This document shows positions 30,777 through 39,457 of a DNA stretch of 64,000 bases, piece by piece. The position numbers and the translations under genes are program-made. The notes under the pieces were generated by a model. It made no database searches, was not told the origin of the DNA, and worked only from the letters and a program-made list of their open reading frames with translations. This stretch comes from Thalassococcus arenae. GTDB lineage: Bacteria; Pseudomonadota; Alphaproteobacteria; Rhodobacterales; Rhodobacteraceae. Numbering within the stretch: position 1 is the first letter of the stretch; each line of letters opens with the position of its first letter. Location of the stretch: NCBI RefSeq assembly GCF_019104745.1, contig NZ_JAHRWL010000001.1, positions 372,001 through 436,000 on the forward strand, in the 5' to 3' direction.

Positions 30777-31577
30777 TCATGGCCAGGCCTCGTCGGTCTC
30801 CAGGACGCCGGGTGCAGGGCGCGGGTAGCGTTGCAGCAGGTCCGCGACCACCGCCCGGCACCGGACGGATTGCGCCGCGGGGCCAATCAGTGCCTCGGCG
30901 ACGGGGTTGGCGCGCAGGACCAGCCGCCGCCAGCCATGCAGCGTCATCAGGCGCAGGGCCGCCGCCTCTCCGTCTGGGATCGATCCCGGCAGCGACCGCA
31001 ACGGCTGCAAGGCGTTCGACAGTCGCGCGAATTGCGCCTCGCCGGCTTCGCGTGCCAGCAGGTCCGTCACCCAACCCGGCTGCGCAAGGGTGGCGTCGAA
31101 CACCATCCAGTCGTCAGGCAAATCCGGTGCGGGCGCGGTCAGGATCATCGCGCCGCGCCCCAGCGAAAGCGCCTCGCCAGCCTCGAGCAGGGTCGCCGCC
31201 GATCCGTCGCCGGCCTGCGGGGCGATGGCCAGAACCAGACCCGACGGTGCCACCGGCGCGGCGCCGAACACCCGGTCGGCGACCCGAGCGGTCTGCGCAC
31301 GTCCGGTCGCCGACAGCCGAAGATAGCCGGTGCGGCCAGCCTTGCGGCTGTCGATCCAGCCATCGCGGCGCAGCCGGTGCAGGGCCACCCGGATCGCCTC
31401 GGGCTGGATACCCAGCCGCGCCAGAAGCCGGGTCAGGACCGGGCCGGGCATCTCGGCCTTGGGGTCGCCCTGCGCCAGGTCGCCCAGGGCGGTGACGATC
31501 ACCGACCAGACCTTGAGCCCGCCATCCTCGGCCAGCATGCGGGACAGTTCGGCCAGGGGGTCGGACGCGGGCGCCAT
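30777..31577 (-). CDS. paaX: PaaX-family transcriptional regulator
   Basis: A 266-residue PaaX-type regulator. The N-terminal winged helix-turn-helix reads LLARLGIQPEAIRVALHRLRRDGW at about residues 50-73 in outline (motif core IQPEAIRVALHRL), and a long ligand-sensing C-terminal domain follows. In E. coli PaaX represses the paa genes until phenylacetyl-CoA binds it. It starts 1 bp after the paaZ stop, so both share a transcript. It is shorter than E. coli PaaX (316 residues). A second regulator, a TetR protein, is nearby. Confidence 0.9.
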   Translation of the reverse strand: MAPASDPLAELSRMLAEDGGLKVWSVIVTALGDLAQGDPKAEMPGPVLTRLLARLGIQPEAIRVALHRLRRDGWIDSRKAGRTGYLRLSATGRAQTARVADRVFGAAPVAPSGLVLAIAPQAGDGSAATLLEAGEALSLGRGAMILTAPAPDLPDDWMVFDATLAQPGWVTDLLAREAGEAQFARLSNALQPLRSLPGSIPDGEAAALRLMTLHGWRRLVLRANPVAEALIGPAAQSVRCRAVVADLLQRYPRPAPGVLETDEAWP

Positions 31578-31578
31578 G

Positions 31579-33597
31579 TCAGCACGCCACCATCGTCAGC
31601 AGTTCGTATTCCGCGACGGTTTCGTCGTCCTGGTTGGCCAGCCGGACATGCCAGCGCACCTCGCCATAGGCGTCGTTTCGCGGGGTCTTCTGCTTGACGG
31701 TCAGCGTCACGGCGATGCTGTCGCCCGGCACGACCGGCTTCATGAAGCGCAGGTTGTCCAGCCCGGTATTGGCCAGAACCGGGCCTTCGTTCGGTTCCAC
31801 GAACAGCCCCGCGGCGAAGGACAGCAACAGGTAGCCATGCGCCACCCGGCCCGGAAAGAACGGGTTCCGCGCCGCCGCGTCCTCGTCCATATGGGCATAG
31901 AAGGTATCGCCGGTGAATTCGGCGAAATGCTCGATATCGGCCAGCGTGATTTCCCGCGCCGGGGTCTGCAGCGTCTCGCCCAAGTGCAACGCGCCGAAGC
32001 GGCGGGTGAACGGATGGGCGGGCACGGGCACCGGCGTGCCGCCGGGCTGCCAGGCCTCGCCGATGGCGCTCAGCAGGTCGGGGCTGCCCTGTACCGCGCT
32101 GCGCTGCATGAAATGCCTGACCGCGCGGATGCCGCCCAGTTCCTCGCCGCCGCCCGCCCGGCCCGGTCCGCCATGCACCATATGCGGCATCGGCGCGCCG
32201 TGGCCCGTGGCCTCGGCGGCGCTGTCGGCATTGTTGAAATAGAGCCGCCCGTGCCAGGCCCCGGCCCCCAGAACCACGTCGCGGGCAAAGGCCGGATCGC
32301 GGGTGACGACCGAAGCCACCAGGCTGCCGCGCCCGCGATTGGCCAGCGCGATGGCGTGACCGGCATCGCGGCAGGGAAGGATGGTCGCGACCGGACCGAA
32401 GGCCTCGGTCTCGTGCACCGCCCGGGCCGCGTCCGGGTCGGCGCACAGAAACAGCATCGGCGCGACAAAGGCGCCGTTCTCGACACCGTCGCCCAAAGGC
32501 GCGGCCGGCCCGGCGAACACCCGCTCGGCCTCGGCGCCGATCGCGGCCGCCTTGGCCAGCACGTCGGCCCTCTGTTCGGCCGAGACCAGCGCGCCCATGC
32601 GCACGTCCTCGCGCCGCGGATCGCCCACCGTCACCTTGGCCAGACCCGCCGATACCGCCTGGAGCACGGCCTGAACCTGCGGCTGCGGCACGATGATGCG
32701 GCGGATCGCGGTGCATTTCTGCCCCGCCTTGACGGTCATCTCGCGCAGCACTTCCTTGACGAACAGGTCGAACTCGGCCGAACCCGGCGCCACGTCCGGC
32801 CCCAGGATCGTGGCGTTTAGGCTGTCCTGCTCGGCGGTAAAGGACACGCCGCGCCGGATCAGGCCGGGGTCGGTGCGCAATTTCAGCGCGGTCGCCTCGG
32901 ACCCGGTGAAGGTCACGCTGTCCTGGCAGTCCAGCAAATCCAGCGTGTCGCCCAGGCCGCCGGTGACCAGTTGCAGCGCGCCGTCGGGCAGATGCCCGCT
33001 GTCGATCATCAGCCGCACGCACAGTTCGGTCACATAACAGGTGGCGGTGGCCGGTTTCACCACCGACGGCACGCCCGCCAGCAGGCAGGGTGCGAGTTTC
33101 TCCAGCATCCCCCAGACCGGGAAATTGAAGGCGTTGATATGCACCGCCACGCCGCGCTTGGGCGTATAGACATGCTGGCCCAGGAACGTGCCGGTCTTGC
33201 CCAGTTGTTCCGCAGGCCCGTCGCGCAGCACATGCGCGTCGGGCAGTTCGCGCCGGCCTTTCGAGGCGTAGACGAACAGCGTGCCGATGCCGCCATCGAC
33301 GTCGAACAGGTGATCCCTGGCGGTGGCCCCGGTGTCGAAAGACGCCTGATACAGCGCGTCCTTGTGCGCGTTGAGATGTTGCGCCAGCGCCTTGAGCATC
33401 TTGGCGCGCTGGTGAAAGGTCATCGCCCGCAGCGCAGCGCCGCCGCGTGACCGCGCGAAATCCAGCATGCCCGCGACGTCCAGCGCATCGTTGCCCGCCT
33501 GTGCGATCACCGCGCCGGTCACCGCGCTGGCGATCGGGCGCGCGCCCGCGCCGGGGCCGACCCACCGGCCGCAGACAAAGCTCTGGACATCTTGCAT
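31579..33597 (-). CDS. paaZ: Bifunctional ring-opening enzyme PaaZ
   Basis: A 672-residue fusion. Residues about 1-520 are an aldehyde dehydrogenase domain with the nucleophile region GQKCTAIRRI. Residues about 535-672 are a MaoC-type hot-dog hydratase domain with the active-site stretch FAEFTGDTFYAHMDEDAA. PaaZ hydrolyses oxepin-CoA, then oxidises the resulting aldehyde with NADP+ to 3-oxo-5,6-dehydrosuberyl-CoA. ATG 33597 has GGGAGG upstream. It is divergent from paaI and lies directly upstream of paaX. Confidence 0.95.
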   Translation of the reverse strand: MQDVQSFVCGRWVGPGAGARPIASAVTGAVIAQAGNDALDVAGMLDFARSRGGAALRAMTFHQRAKMLKALAQHLNAHKDALYQASFDTGATARDHLFDVDGGIGTLFVYASKGRRELPDAHVLRDGPAEQLGKTGTFLGQHVYTPKRGVAVHINAFNFPVWGMLEKLAPCLLAGVPSVVKPATATCYVTELCVRLMIDSGHLPDGALQLVTGGLGDTLDLLDCQDSVTFTGSEATALKLRTDPGLIRRGVSFTAEQDSLNATILGPDVAPGSAEFDLFVKEVLREMTVKAGQKCTAIRRIIVPQPQVQAVLQAVSAGLAKVTVGDPRREDVRMGALVSAEQRADVLAKAAAIGAEAERVFAGPAAPLGDGVENGAFVAPMLFLCADPDAARAVHETEAFGPVATILPCRDAGHAIALANRGRGSLVASVVTRDPAFARDVVLGAGAWHGRLYFNNADSAAEATGHGAPMPHMVHGGPGRAGGGEELGGIRAVRHFMQRSAVQGSPDLLSAIGEAWQPGGTPVPVPAHPFTRRFGALHLGETLQTPAREITLADIEHFAEFTGDTFYAHMDEDAAARNPFFPGRVAHGYLLLSFAAGLFVEPNEGPVLANTGLDNLRFMKPVVPGDSIAVTLTVKQKTPRNDAYGEVRWHVRLANQDDETVAEYELLTMVAC

Positions 33598-33641
33598 GGC
33601 CGCCCTCCCCAAGGACCCGGCTGAGTCCATTTCATTTATTG

Positions 33642-33655
33642 ACCGTCCGGTTGGT
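33642..33655. promoter_or_regulatory. Imperfect dyad in the paaZ-paaI divergent gap (candidate operator)
   Basis: ACCGTCCGGTTGGT reads 10 of 14 bases alike on both strands, with symmetric ends ACC/GGT and centre CCGG. It lies in the 132-bp space between the divergent paaZ and paaI starts. Read on the minus strand it falls between TTGCAT and AATAAA at 17-bp spacing, which could be a paaZ promoter. It may bind the nearby TetR protein or PaaX. Confidence 0.4.
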
Positions 33656-33729
33656 TTATGCAAGCGTAACCCATCATCTGGCGGGGGAGGCAGGATGACC
33701 AGCACCCGGATTCGCGGCAGGGCCCGGCG

Positions 33730-34164
33730 ATGACGCCGCAGGATCGCGCCAAACGCGCCGCACAGGCCATGTGGGACGGCGATGCGGCGTCCAAGTGGTT
33801 CGGCTTCGAAATCGCCGAGGTGACCGAAGGTCGCGCGGTGCTGACTCTCACCGTGCAGTCGCACCATTGCAACGGCCACGGCATGTGCCACGGCGGCGTG
33901 ACCTTTGCGCTGGCCGACAGCGCCTTTGCCTTCGCCTGTAATTCCCGCAACCAGCGCACCGTCGCTCAGGCCAACACCATCCACTATCTGTCCCCGGCCC
34001 ATACCGGCGACACCCTGACCGCCACCGCGCGCGAGGTGCGGCTGACCGGAAGGACCGGGCTTTACGACGTCACCGTCACCCGCGGCGACGGTACCGTGAT
34101 CGCCGAGTTCCGGGGTCAGTCCCGCGCCATTTCGGGCCATCTGTTTGAGGAAGACGCGCCATGA
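33730..34164 (+). CDS. paaI: Hydroxyphenylacetyl-CoA thioesterase PaaI
   Basis: A 144-residue hot-dog-fold thioesterase. The motif GMCHGGVTFALADSAFAFACN (conserved aspartate of the PaaI active site) is close to the family pattern. It hydrolyses dead-end CoA esters such as hydroxyphenylacetyl-CoA and so frees CoA during phenylacetate breakdown. ATG 33730 is used. Its stop overlaps the paaK start by 4 bp (ATGA). Confidence 0.93.
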   Translation: MTPQDRAKRAAQAMWDGDAASKWFGFEIAEVTEGRAVLTLTVQSHHCNGHGMCHGGVTFALADSAFAFACNSRNQRTVAQANTIHYLSPAHTGDTLTATAREVRLTGRTGLYDVTVTRGDGTVIAEFRGQSRAISGHLFEEDAP

Positions 34165-35471
34165 AGGACCGCACCCCGCCACGATCCAGCCTCGACCCGA
34201 TCGAAATCGCCAGCCGCGACGAGATCGCGGCGCTGCAATTGCAGCGGCTGAAATGGTCTCTGCGTCACGCCTATGACAACGTGCCGTTCTACCGGACGCA
34301 ATTCGACAAGGCCGGCGTGCATCCCGACGACCTGCACGGCCTCGCCGACCTGGCGAGATTTCCCTTCACGGCCAAGGCCGATCTGCGCGACAACTACCCG
34401 TTCGGCCTGTTCGCCGTGCCGCAGGACCGGATTGCCCGGCTGCACGCGTCGTCGGGCACCACCGGCAAGCCCACCGTTGTGGGCTACACCGCCAAGGACA
34501 TCGACACCTGGGCCGACCTGGTGGCGCGCTCGATGCGGGCCAGCGGCACCCGTCCCGGCGACAAGGTGCACGTGGCCTATGGCTACGGCCTGTTCACCGG
34601 CGGGCTGGGGGCGCATTACGGCGCCGAACGGCTGGGCTGCACGGTGATCCCGATCTCGGGCGGGATGACCGAACGCCAGGTCATGCTGATCGAGGATTTC
34701 AAGCCGTCCACGATCATGGTCACGCCGTCCTACATGCTGAACATCCTTGAACAATACCACCGCATGGGGATCGATCCGCGCGGCTCGTCGCTGGACGTGG
34801 GCATCTTCGGTGCCGAGCCCTGGACCAACGCCATGCGCGCCAAGGTCGAGGCGGCCTTCGACATGCACGCCGTCGACATCTACGGCCTGTCCGAGGTCAT
34901 GGGGCCGGGCGTCGCCAACGAATGCGTCGAAACCAAGGACGGGCTGCATATCTGGGAAGATCACTTCTACCCCGAAATCATCGACCCTCAGACCGGCGCG
35001 GTGCTGCCCGATGGCGAGATGGGCGAACTGGTCTTCACCACGCTGACCAAGGAAGGGCTGCCGGTCATCCGCTACCGCACCCGCGACCTGACCCGCCTGC
35101 TGCCCGGCACCGCGCGCAGCATGCGGCGGATGGAAAAGATCACCGGGCGCAGCGACGACATGATCATCCTGCGCGGCGTCAACGTCTTTCCCACCCAGGT
35201 CGAGGAACAGGTGCTGCGCACCCCCGGCCTCGCCCCGCATTTCCAGATCGAGCTTTATTCCAAGGGCCCGATGGACGCGATGCGGGTGCATGTCGAAAGC
35301 CGCCCCGAAGCCGCCGAGGCACAGGCGCGCGCCGCCCAGGCCCGCGAACTGGCCAAGCATATCCATGACGTGATCGGCATCTCGGCCGAGGTCACGGTGG
35401 CCGAACCCGGCGGTGTCGAGCGCAGCCAGGGCAAGGCGCGCCGGGTGGTGGACAACCGGGTCAAGGAATAG
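34161..35471 (+). CDS. paaK: Phenylacetate-CoA ligase
   Basis: A 436-residue ANL-superfamily ligase that makes phenylacetyl-CoA from phenylacetate, ATP and CoA. The phosphate-binding loop SSGTTGKPTV is near residue 95, and IYGLSEVMGPG and RYRTRDLTR are the usual adenylate motifs. The C-terminal lysine region SQGKARRV is intact. It follows paaI with a 4-bp overlap and precedes the TetR gene by 4 bp, so the three form one operon. It is the entry point to the paa route. Confidence 0.96.
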   Translation: MKDRTPPRSSLDPIEIASRDEIAALQLQRLKWSLRHAYDNVPFYRTQFDKAGVHPDDLHGLADLARFPFTAKADLRDNYPFGLFAVPQDRIARLHASSGTTGKPTVVGYTAKDIDTWADLVARSMRASGTRPGDKVHVAYGYGLFTGGLGAHYGAERLGCTVIPISGGMTERQVMLIEDFKPSTIMVTPSYMLNILEQYHRMGIDPRGSSLDVGIFGAEPWTNAMRAKVEAAFDMHAVDIYGLSEVMGPGVANECVETKDGLHIWEDHFYPEIIDPQTGAVLPDGEMGELVFTTLTKEGLPVIRYRTRDLTRLLPGTARSMRRMEKITGRSDDMIILRGVNVFPTQVEEQVLRTPGLAPHFQIELYSKGPMDAMRVHVESRPEAAEAQARAAQARELAKHIHDVIGISAEVTVAEPGGVERSQGKARRVVDNRVKE

Positions 35472-35475
35472 CGCC

Positions 35476-36069
35476 TTGGCCCGCACCATCGCCAAGGATC
35501 ACGACGACAAGCGCCACGCCATCCTGCGGACAGCGGCGCGCATCTTTGCCGCCGAAGGCTATGGCCGGGCGTCGATGGCCGCGGTCGCCAGGGCCTGCGG
35601 CATTTCCAAGGCCAACATCTATCACTACTACCCGGGCAAGGAAGCGCTGCTCTTCGACATCCTCGACAACCATTTGAGCGCCTTGCGCGACCGGGTGTGC
35701 GGCCTGGCCTTCTCCGGCGCCGACCCGGCCGCCCAATTGCGGGCGATCATGACCGAATTGCTGCTGGCCTACGAAGGCGCCGATGCCGAACATGCCGTGC
35801 AACTCAACGCCATCGCCGCCCTGCCCGAGAACCAGCAGGAGGTGCTGCGCGGCTATCAGCGCGATCTCGTGCGTTTCGTGCGCGCCCGCATTTCGGCACT
35901 GGTGCCCCCGGGCACCGACCGGACCGACGTGCACAGCCTGACCATGTCGGTCTTCGCGCTGGTCAACTGGCACTACCAGTGGGACGGCGACGCCGACGCC
36001 CGCGCCCGTGCCGCCTATGCCTCGCTGATGTGCCGCACGCTGATCGGCGGGATCGGCGCGGGGCGCTGA
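35476..36069 (+). CDS. TetR/AcrR-family transcriptional regulator
   Basis: A 197-residue TetR protein. The N-terminal helix-turn-helix is seen as FAAEGYGRASMAAVARACG then SKANIYHYYPGKEALL. The C-terminal helical domain is of the ligand-binding type found with acyl-CoA catabolism genes. The start is TTG at 35476, with AAGGA ten bp upstream. It is the last gene of the paaI-paaK unit. TetR proteins called PaaR control paa genes in some bacteria, which suits this place, but the ligand is not shown. Confidence 0.88.
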   Translation: MARTIAKDHDDKRHAILRTAARIFAAEGYGRASMAAVARACGISKANIYHYYPGKEALLFDILDNHLSALRDRVCGLAFSGADPAAQLRAIMTELLLAYEGADAEHAVQLNAIAALPENQQEVLRGYQRDLVRFVRARISALVPPGTDRTDVHSLTMSVFALVNWHYQWDGDADARARAAYASLMCRTLIGGIGAGR

Positions 36070-36240
36070 AACGCTCCGCCGCCGCCGAACCGCCCCTGTT
36101 AGCGCCCCAACTTGTGGAAAGTTGGTATTGGCGCGGGCGATTTCCGCCCTTTATCAGTGCCTGACAAGGCCTTTGTGGTTGCCAAACGCGGCCCGCTTAC
36201 GGTTTATCGCTTGGAACTGGACGTTTGGGGGGACAGAACG

Positions 36241-39102
36241 GTGCAGCAGAATTTCCTGGTCCTGATCGCGGCCCTGCCGTTCCTGGGCGCGCTTCTGCCC
36301 GGGTTGATGATCCGCGCCGGCCGCAACTATTGCACCGCCTTCACTTTGGCGCCGACGCTGTTCGCACTGATCCTTCTGGGCCTGATGGCGCCTTCGGTGC
36401 TGGCCGGCGAGGTGATCCACGCCCGGATCGAGTGGCTGCCCGCGCTCGGACTGCACGCCAATTTCTTCCTCGACGGGCTGGGGCTGCTGTTCGCGGGCAT
36501 GATCCTGGGCGTTGGCGCTCTGATCATCCTTTATGCCCGCTTCTACCTGTCGGGCGACGACCCGATGGGGCAGTTCTACACCTATCTGCTGCTGTTCCAG
36601 GGCGCGATGCTGGGCATCGTTTTGTCCGACAACATCCTGCTTCTGCTGGTTTTCTGGGAACTGACGTCGCTATCGTCCTTCCTGCTGATCGGCTATTGGA
36701 AACACCTGCCCGAAGGCCGCCAGGGCGCACGGATGGCGCTGGCGGTGACCGGCATGGGCGGGCTGGCGATGATCGGGGGCTTGCTGATCCTGGGAAATAT
36801 CGCGGGCAGCTACGACCTGTCCGTGATCCTCACCAAAGGCGCGGAAATCCGCGCCTCGGAATACTATCTGCCGGCGTTGCTGCTGATCCTGCTGGGCGCC
36901 TTCACCAAGTCGGCACAATTCCCGTTCCACTTCTGGCTGCCGCATGCGATGGCCGCACCGACGCCGGTTTCGGCCTATCTGCATTCGGCCACGATGGTGA
37001 AAGCGGGTGTGTTCCTGTTGGCGCGGATGTGGCCGGTGCTGGCGGGCACGGCGGAATGGTTCTACATCGTTGCCACCACCGGCCTGGTCACCATGGTGAT
37101 CGGCGCGGTGATCGCGCTGTTCAAGGACGATCTCAAGGCGCTGCTGGCCTTCTCGACCGTCAGTCACCTGGGTTTCCTGACCTTCCTGCTGGGCCTCGGC
37201 ACCCCCATCGCCGCGGTGGTGGCGGTGTTCCACATCATCAACCACCTGACCTTCAAGGCCGCGCTGTTCATGGTCGCGGGCATCGTCGATCACGAGACCC
37301 ACACCCGAGACATCAAGCGGCTGGGCGGGCTGATGGCGCTGATGCCGGTGACCGCGGTGATCGCCACGGTGGCGGCGCTGTCGATGGCCGGCCTGCCGCC
37401 CTTCAACGGCTTCATGTCCAAGGAAATGATGCTGGAGGAAGCGGCGCATACCGCGTGGCTGGGCAACGACTGGGTCATCCCGGCACTGGCAACCATGGGC
37501 GCGTTGTTCTCGGTCGCCTATTCCTTCCGCTTCGTGGTGCATGTCTTCCTCGGGCCCAAGCGCGACGATTATCCGTCCAAGCCGCATGATCCCGGCTTCG
37601 GCATGTGGGCGCCCCCGGCGCTGCTGGCGACGCTGGTGGTGCTGATCGGGCTGTTTCCAAAGACCATCGCCGGGCCAATCGTGGCCGCGGCGGGCGGGGC
37701 TGTCGTGGGGGACGAACTGCCCTATTACTCGCTCAAACTCTGGCACGGGGTGACCCCGGCGCTGTTCCTGTCCATCGCCGCGATCCTGGGCGGCGCGATC
37801 CTGCTGTGGCAGCATGGGCCGCTTATGCGCGCCTGGCTGGCCGCGCGGCGCCCCGAGGCCAAGGCGATCTTCGAGGCGCTGGTCGCCGCCTGCGTCCACC
37901 TGTCCGACCGCATCACCCGCACCCTGCATTCCGGCGCGATCAGCACCTACCTGGCCTGGTTCATCGCCTTTTCGGTGCTGATGGGTTTCGTCGCCTGGAC
38001 CGGCGGCGCGCACACACCCGGCACCCGCGAATTGCTGCCGGTGCCGCCGACCGTGGGGCTGGGCTTTGTGATGCTGCTGGTGGCGACGATGTCGGTCGTC
38101 ACGCTGCACCGGCACCGCTTTCTGTCGCTGATCGTGATCGGGGTGATCGGGCTGATGGTGTCGGCGGGCTTCGTCTATCTCTCGGCGCCCGATCTCGCCC
38201 TGACCCAGATCTCGGTGGAAACCGTCACGATCCTTCTGCTGCTGCTGGCGCTGAATTTCCTGCCCAAGGAAACCCCCGCCGAAAGCGGCGCCGGCCTGCG
38301 GGTGCGCGACGGCGCTCTGGCGGTGGCGGCGGGGCTTGCGGTGGCGGTCCTGGCCTACACCTTCATGACCCGCGACTTCAGCACCATCTCGGATTACCAC
38401 CTGGCCAATTCCAAGACCGGCGGCGGCGGCACCAATGTCGTCAACGTGATCCTGGTGGATTTCCGCGGCTACGACACCTATGGCGAGATCATCGTGCTGG
38501 GCATCGCCGGGCTGACGATCTACGCGCTGCTGCAATCCATCCTGAACGGCGCCGGCGGGCGGCGGTTGCGCAACTGGCGCGACACCGCGATCCACAGTCG
38601 CGACCGCCACCCGATGATGATGGTCGTCGCCACCCGCGTGATGATGCCGATCGCCATCATGGTCGGCGTCTTCATCTTCCTGCGCGGTCACAACCAGCCC
38701 GGCGGCGGCTTCGTCGCGGGCCTGGTGGTCGCCATCGCGCTGCTGATGCAATACATGGCCTCGGGGTTTCTCTGGGCGCAGGAACGCCAGCGCACCGAAT
38801 ACCATGTGATGATCGGGCTTGGCGTCATCATCGCCGGACTGACCGGCGCCGGTTCGTGGCTGGCCGGGCGGCCTTTCCTGACCTCGAATTTCGGGTATTT
38901 CGAGTTTCCGCCGATCGAGGAGTTTGAACTGGCGACCGCGGCGCTGTTCGACCTGGGCGTTTTCCTGACCGTGCTCGGCGCGGTGATGCTGATGCTCTAC
39001 AGCCTGTCGCGCATGGCCCGGATCGCGGGCGAAACCATCAATGTCGAGCCGATGGATGTGGACCCGTCCCATCCCGAACGCACCGGCACGGAGGACCGCT
39101 GA
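36241..39102 (+). CDS. mrpA: Mrp-type Na+/H+ antiporter subunit A fused to subunit B
   Basis: A 953-residue membrane protein. The first part (about residues 1-500) is NuoL/MrpA-like with ion-channel helices (PFHFWLPHAMAAPTPVSAYL, key lysine and histidines). The C-terminal part (about 800-935) is a full MrpB/MnhB domain, with RVMMPIAIMVGVFIFLRGHN. This A-B fusion is the PhaAB form seen in alphaproteobacteria. The start is GTG 36241 after a GGGGGG tract. It leads a six-gene operon for monovalent cation/proton exchange that gives pH and salt tolerance. Confidence 0.94.
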   Translation: MQQNFLVLIAALPFLGALLPGLMIRAGRNYCTAFTLAPTLFALILLGLMAPSVLAGEVIHARIEWLPALGLHANFFLDGLGLLFAGMILGVGALIILYARFYLSGDDPMGQFYTYLLLFQGAMLGIVLSDNILLLLVFWELTSLSSFLLIGYWKHLPEGRQGARMALAVTGMGGLAMIGGLLILGNIAGSYDLSVILTKGAEIRASEYYLPALLLILLGAFTKSAQFPFHFWLPHAMAAPTPVSAYLHSATMVKAGVFLLARMWPVLAGTAEWFYIVATTGLVTMVIGAVIALFKDDLKALLAFSTVSHLGFLTFLLGLGTPIAAVVAVFHIINHLTFKAALFMVAGIVDHETHTRDIKRLGGLMALMPVTAVIATVAALSMAGLPPFNGFMSKEMMLEEAAHTAWLGNDWVIPALATMGALFSVAYSFRFVVHVFLGPKRDDYPSKPHDPGFGMWAPPALLATLVVLIGLFPKTIAGPIVAAAGGAVVGDELPYYSLKLWHGVTPALFLSIAAILGGAILLWQHGPLMRAWLAARRPEAKAIFEALVAACVHLSDRITRTLHSGAISTYLAWFIAFSVLMGFVAWTGGAHTPGTRELLPVPPTVGLGFVMLLVATMSVVTLHRHRFLSLIVIGVIGLMVSAGFVYLSAPDLALTQISVETVTILLLLLALNFLPKETPAESGAGLRVRDGALAVAAGLAVAVLAYTFMTRDFSTISDYHLANSKTGGGGTNVVNVILVDFRGYDTYGEIIVLGIAGLTIYALLQSILNGAGGRRLRNWRDTAIHSRDRHPMMMVVATRVMMPIAIMVGVFIFLRGHNQPGGGFVAGLVVAIALLMQYMASGFLWAQERQRTEYHVMIGLGVIIAGLTGAGSWLAGRPFLTSNFGYFEFPPIEEFELATAALFDLGVFLTVLGAVMLMLYSLSRMARIAGETINVEPMDVDPSHPERTGTEDR

Positions 39103-39103
39103 G

Positions 39104-39457
39104 ATGGAACTGATCGTTGCCGCTTCGGTCGGCGTGCTGACCGCCGGAGGCGTCTACCTGGTGCTGCGCCTGCGCTCGTTCCCGGTGATCCTGGGACTGG
39201 CGTTGCTGTCCTATGCCGTGAACGTCTTTCTGTTCTCGACCGGGCGCCTGGCCACCGGCCTGCCGCCGATCCTGACCAAATACGCCGAGGGCTATACCGA
39301 CCCGCTGCCGCAGGCGCTGGTGCTGACCGCCATCGTGATTTCCTTCGGCATGACCGCGGTGCTGGTGATGCTGGCGCTTGGCGCGTTCCTGGAATCCGAT
39401 GACGACGCGGTGGACATCCCCGCCGAACCCGATGCCGATGCGGAGGACCGGGCATGA
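39104..39457 (+). CDS. mrpC: Mrp antiporter subunit C
   Basis: A 117-residue NuoK-like subunit with three hydrophobic helices and the LGLALLSYAVNVFLF segment. It ends in an acidic tail (DADAEDRA). The ATG is 1 bp past the mrpA stop codon, with GAGGA upstream. Part of the Mrp complex in the inner membrane. Its stop overlaps the mrpD start by 4 bp. Confidence 0.93.
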   Translation: MELIVAASVGVLTAGGVYLVLRLRSFPVILGLALLSYAVNVFLFSTGRLATGLPPILTKYAEGYTDPLPQALVLTAIVISFGMTAVLVMLALGAFLESDDDAVDIPAEPDADAEDRA

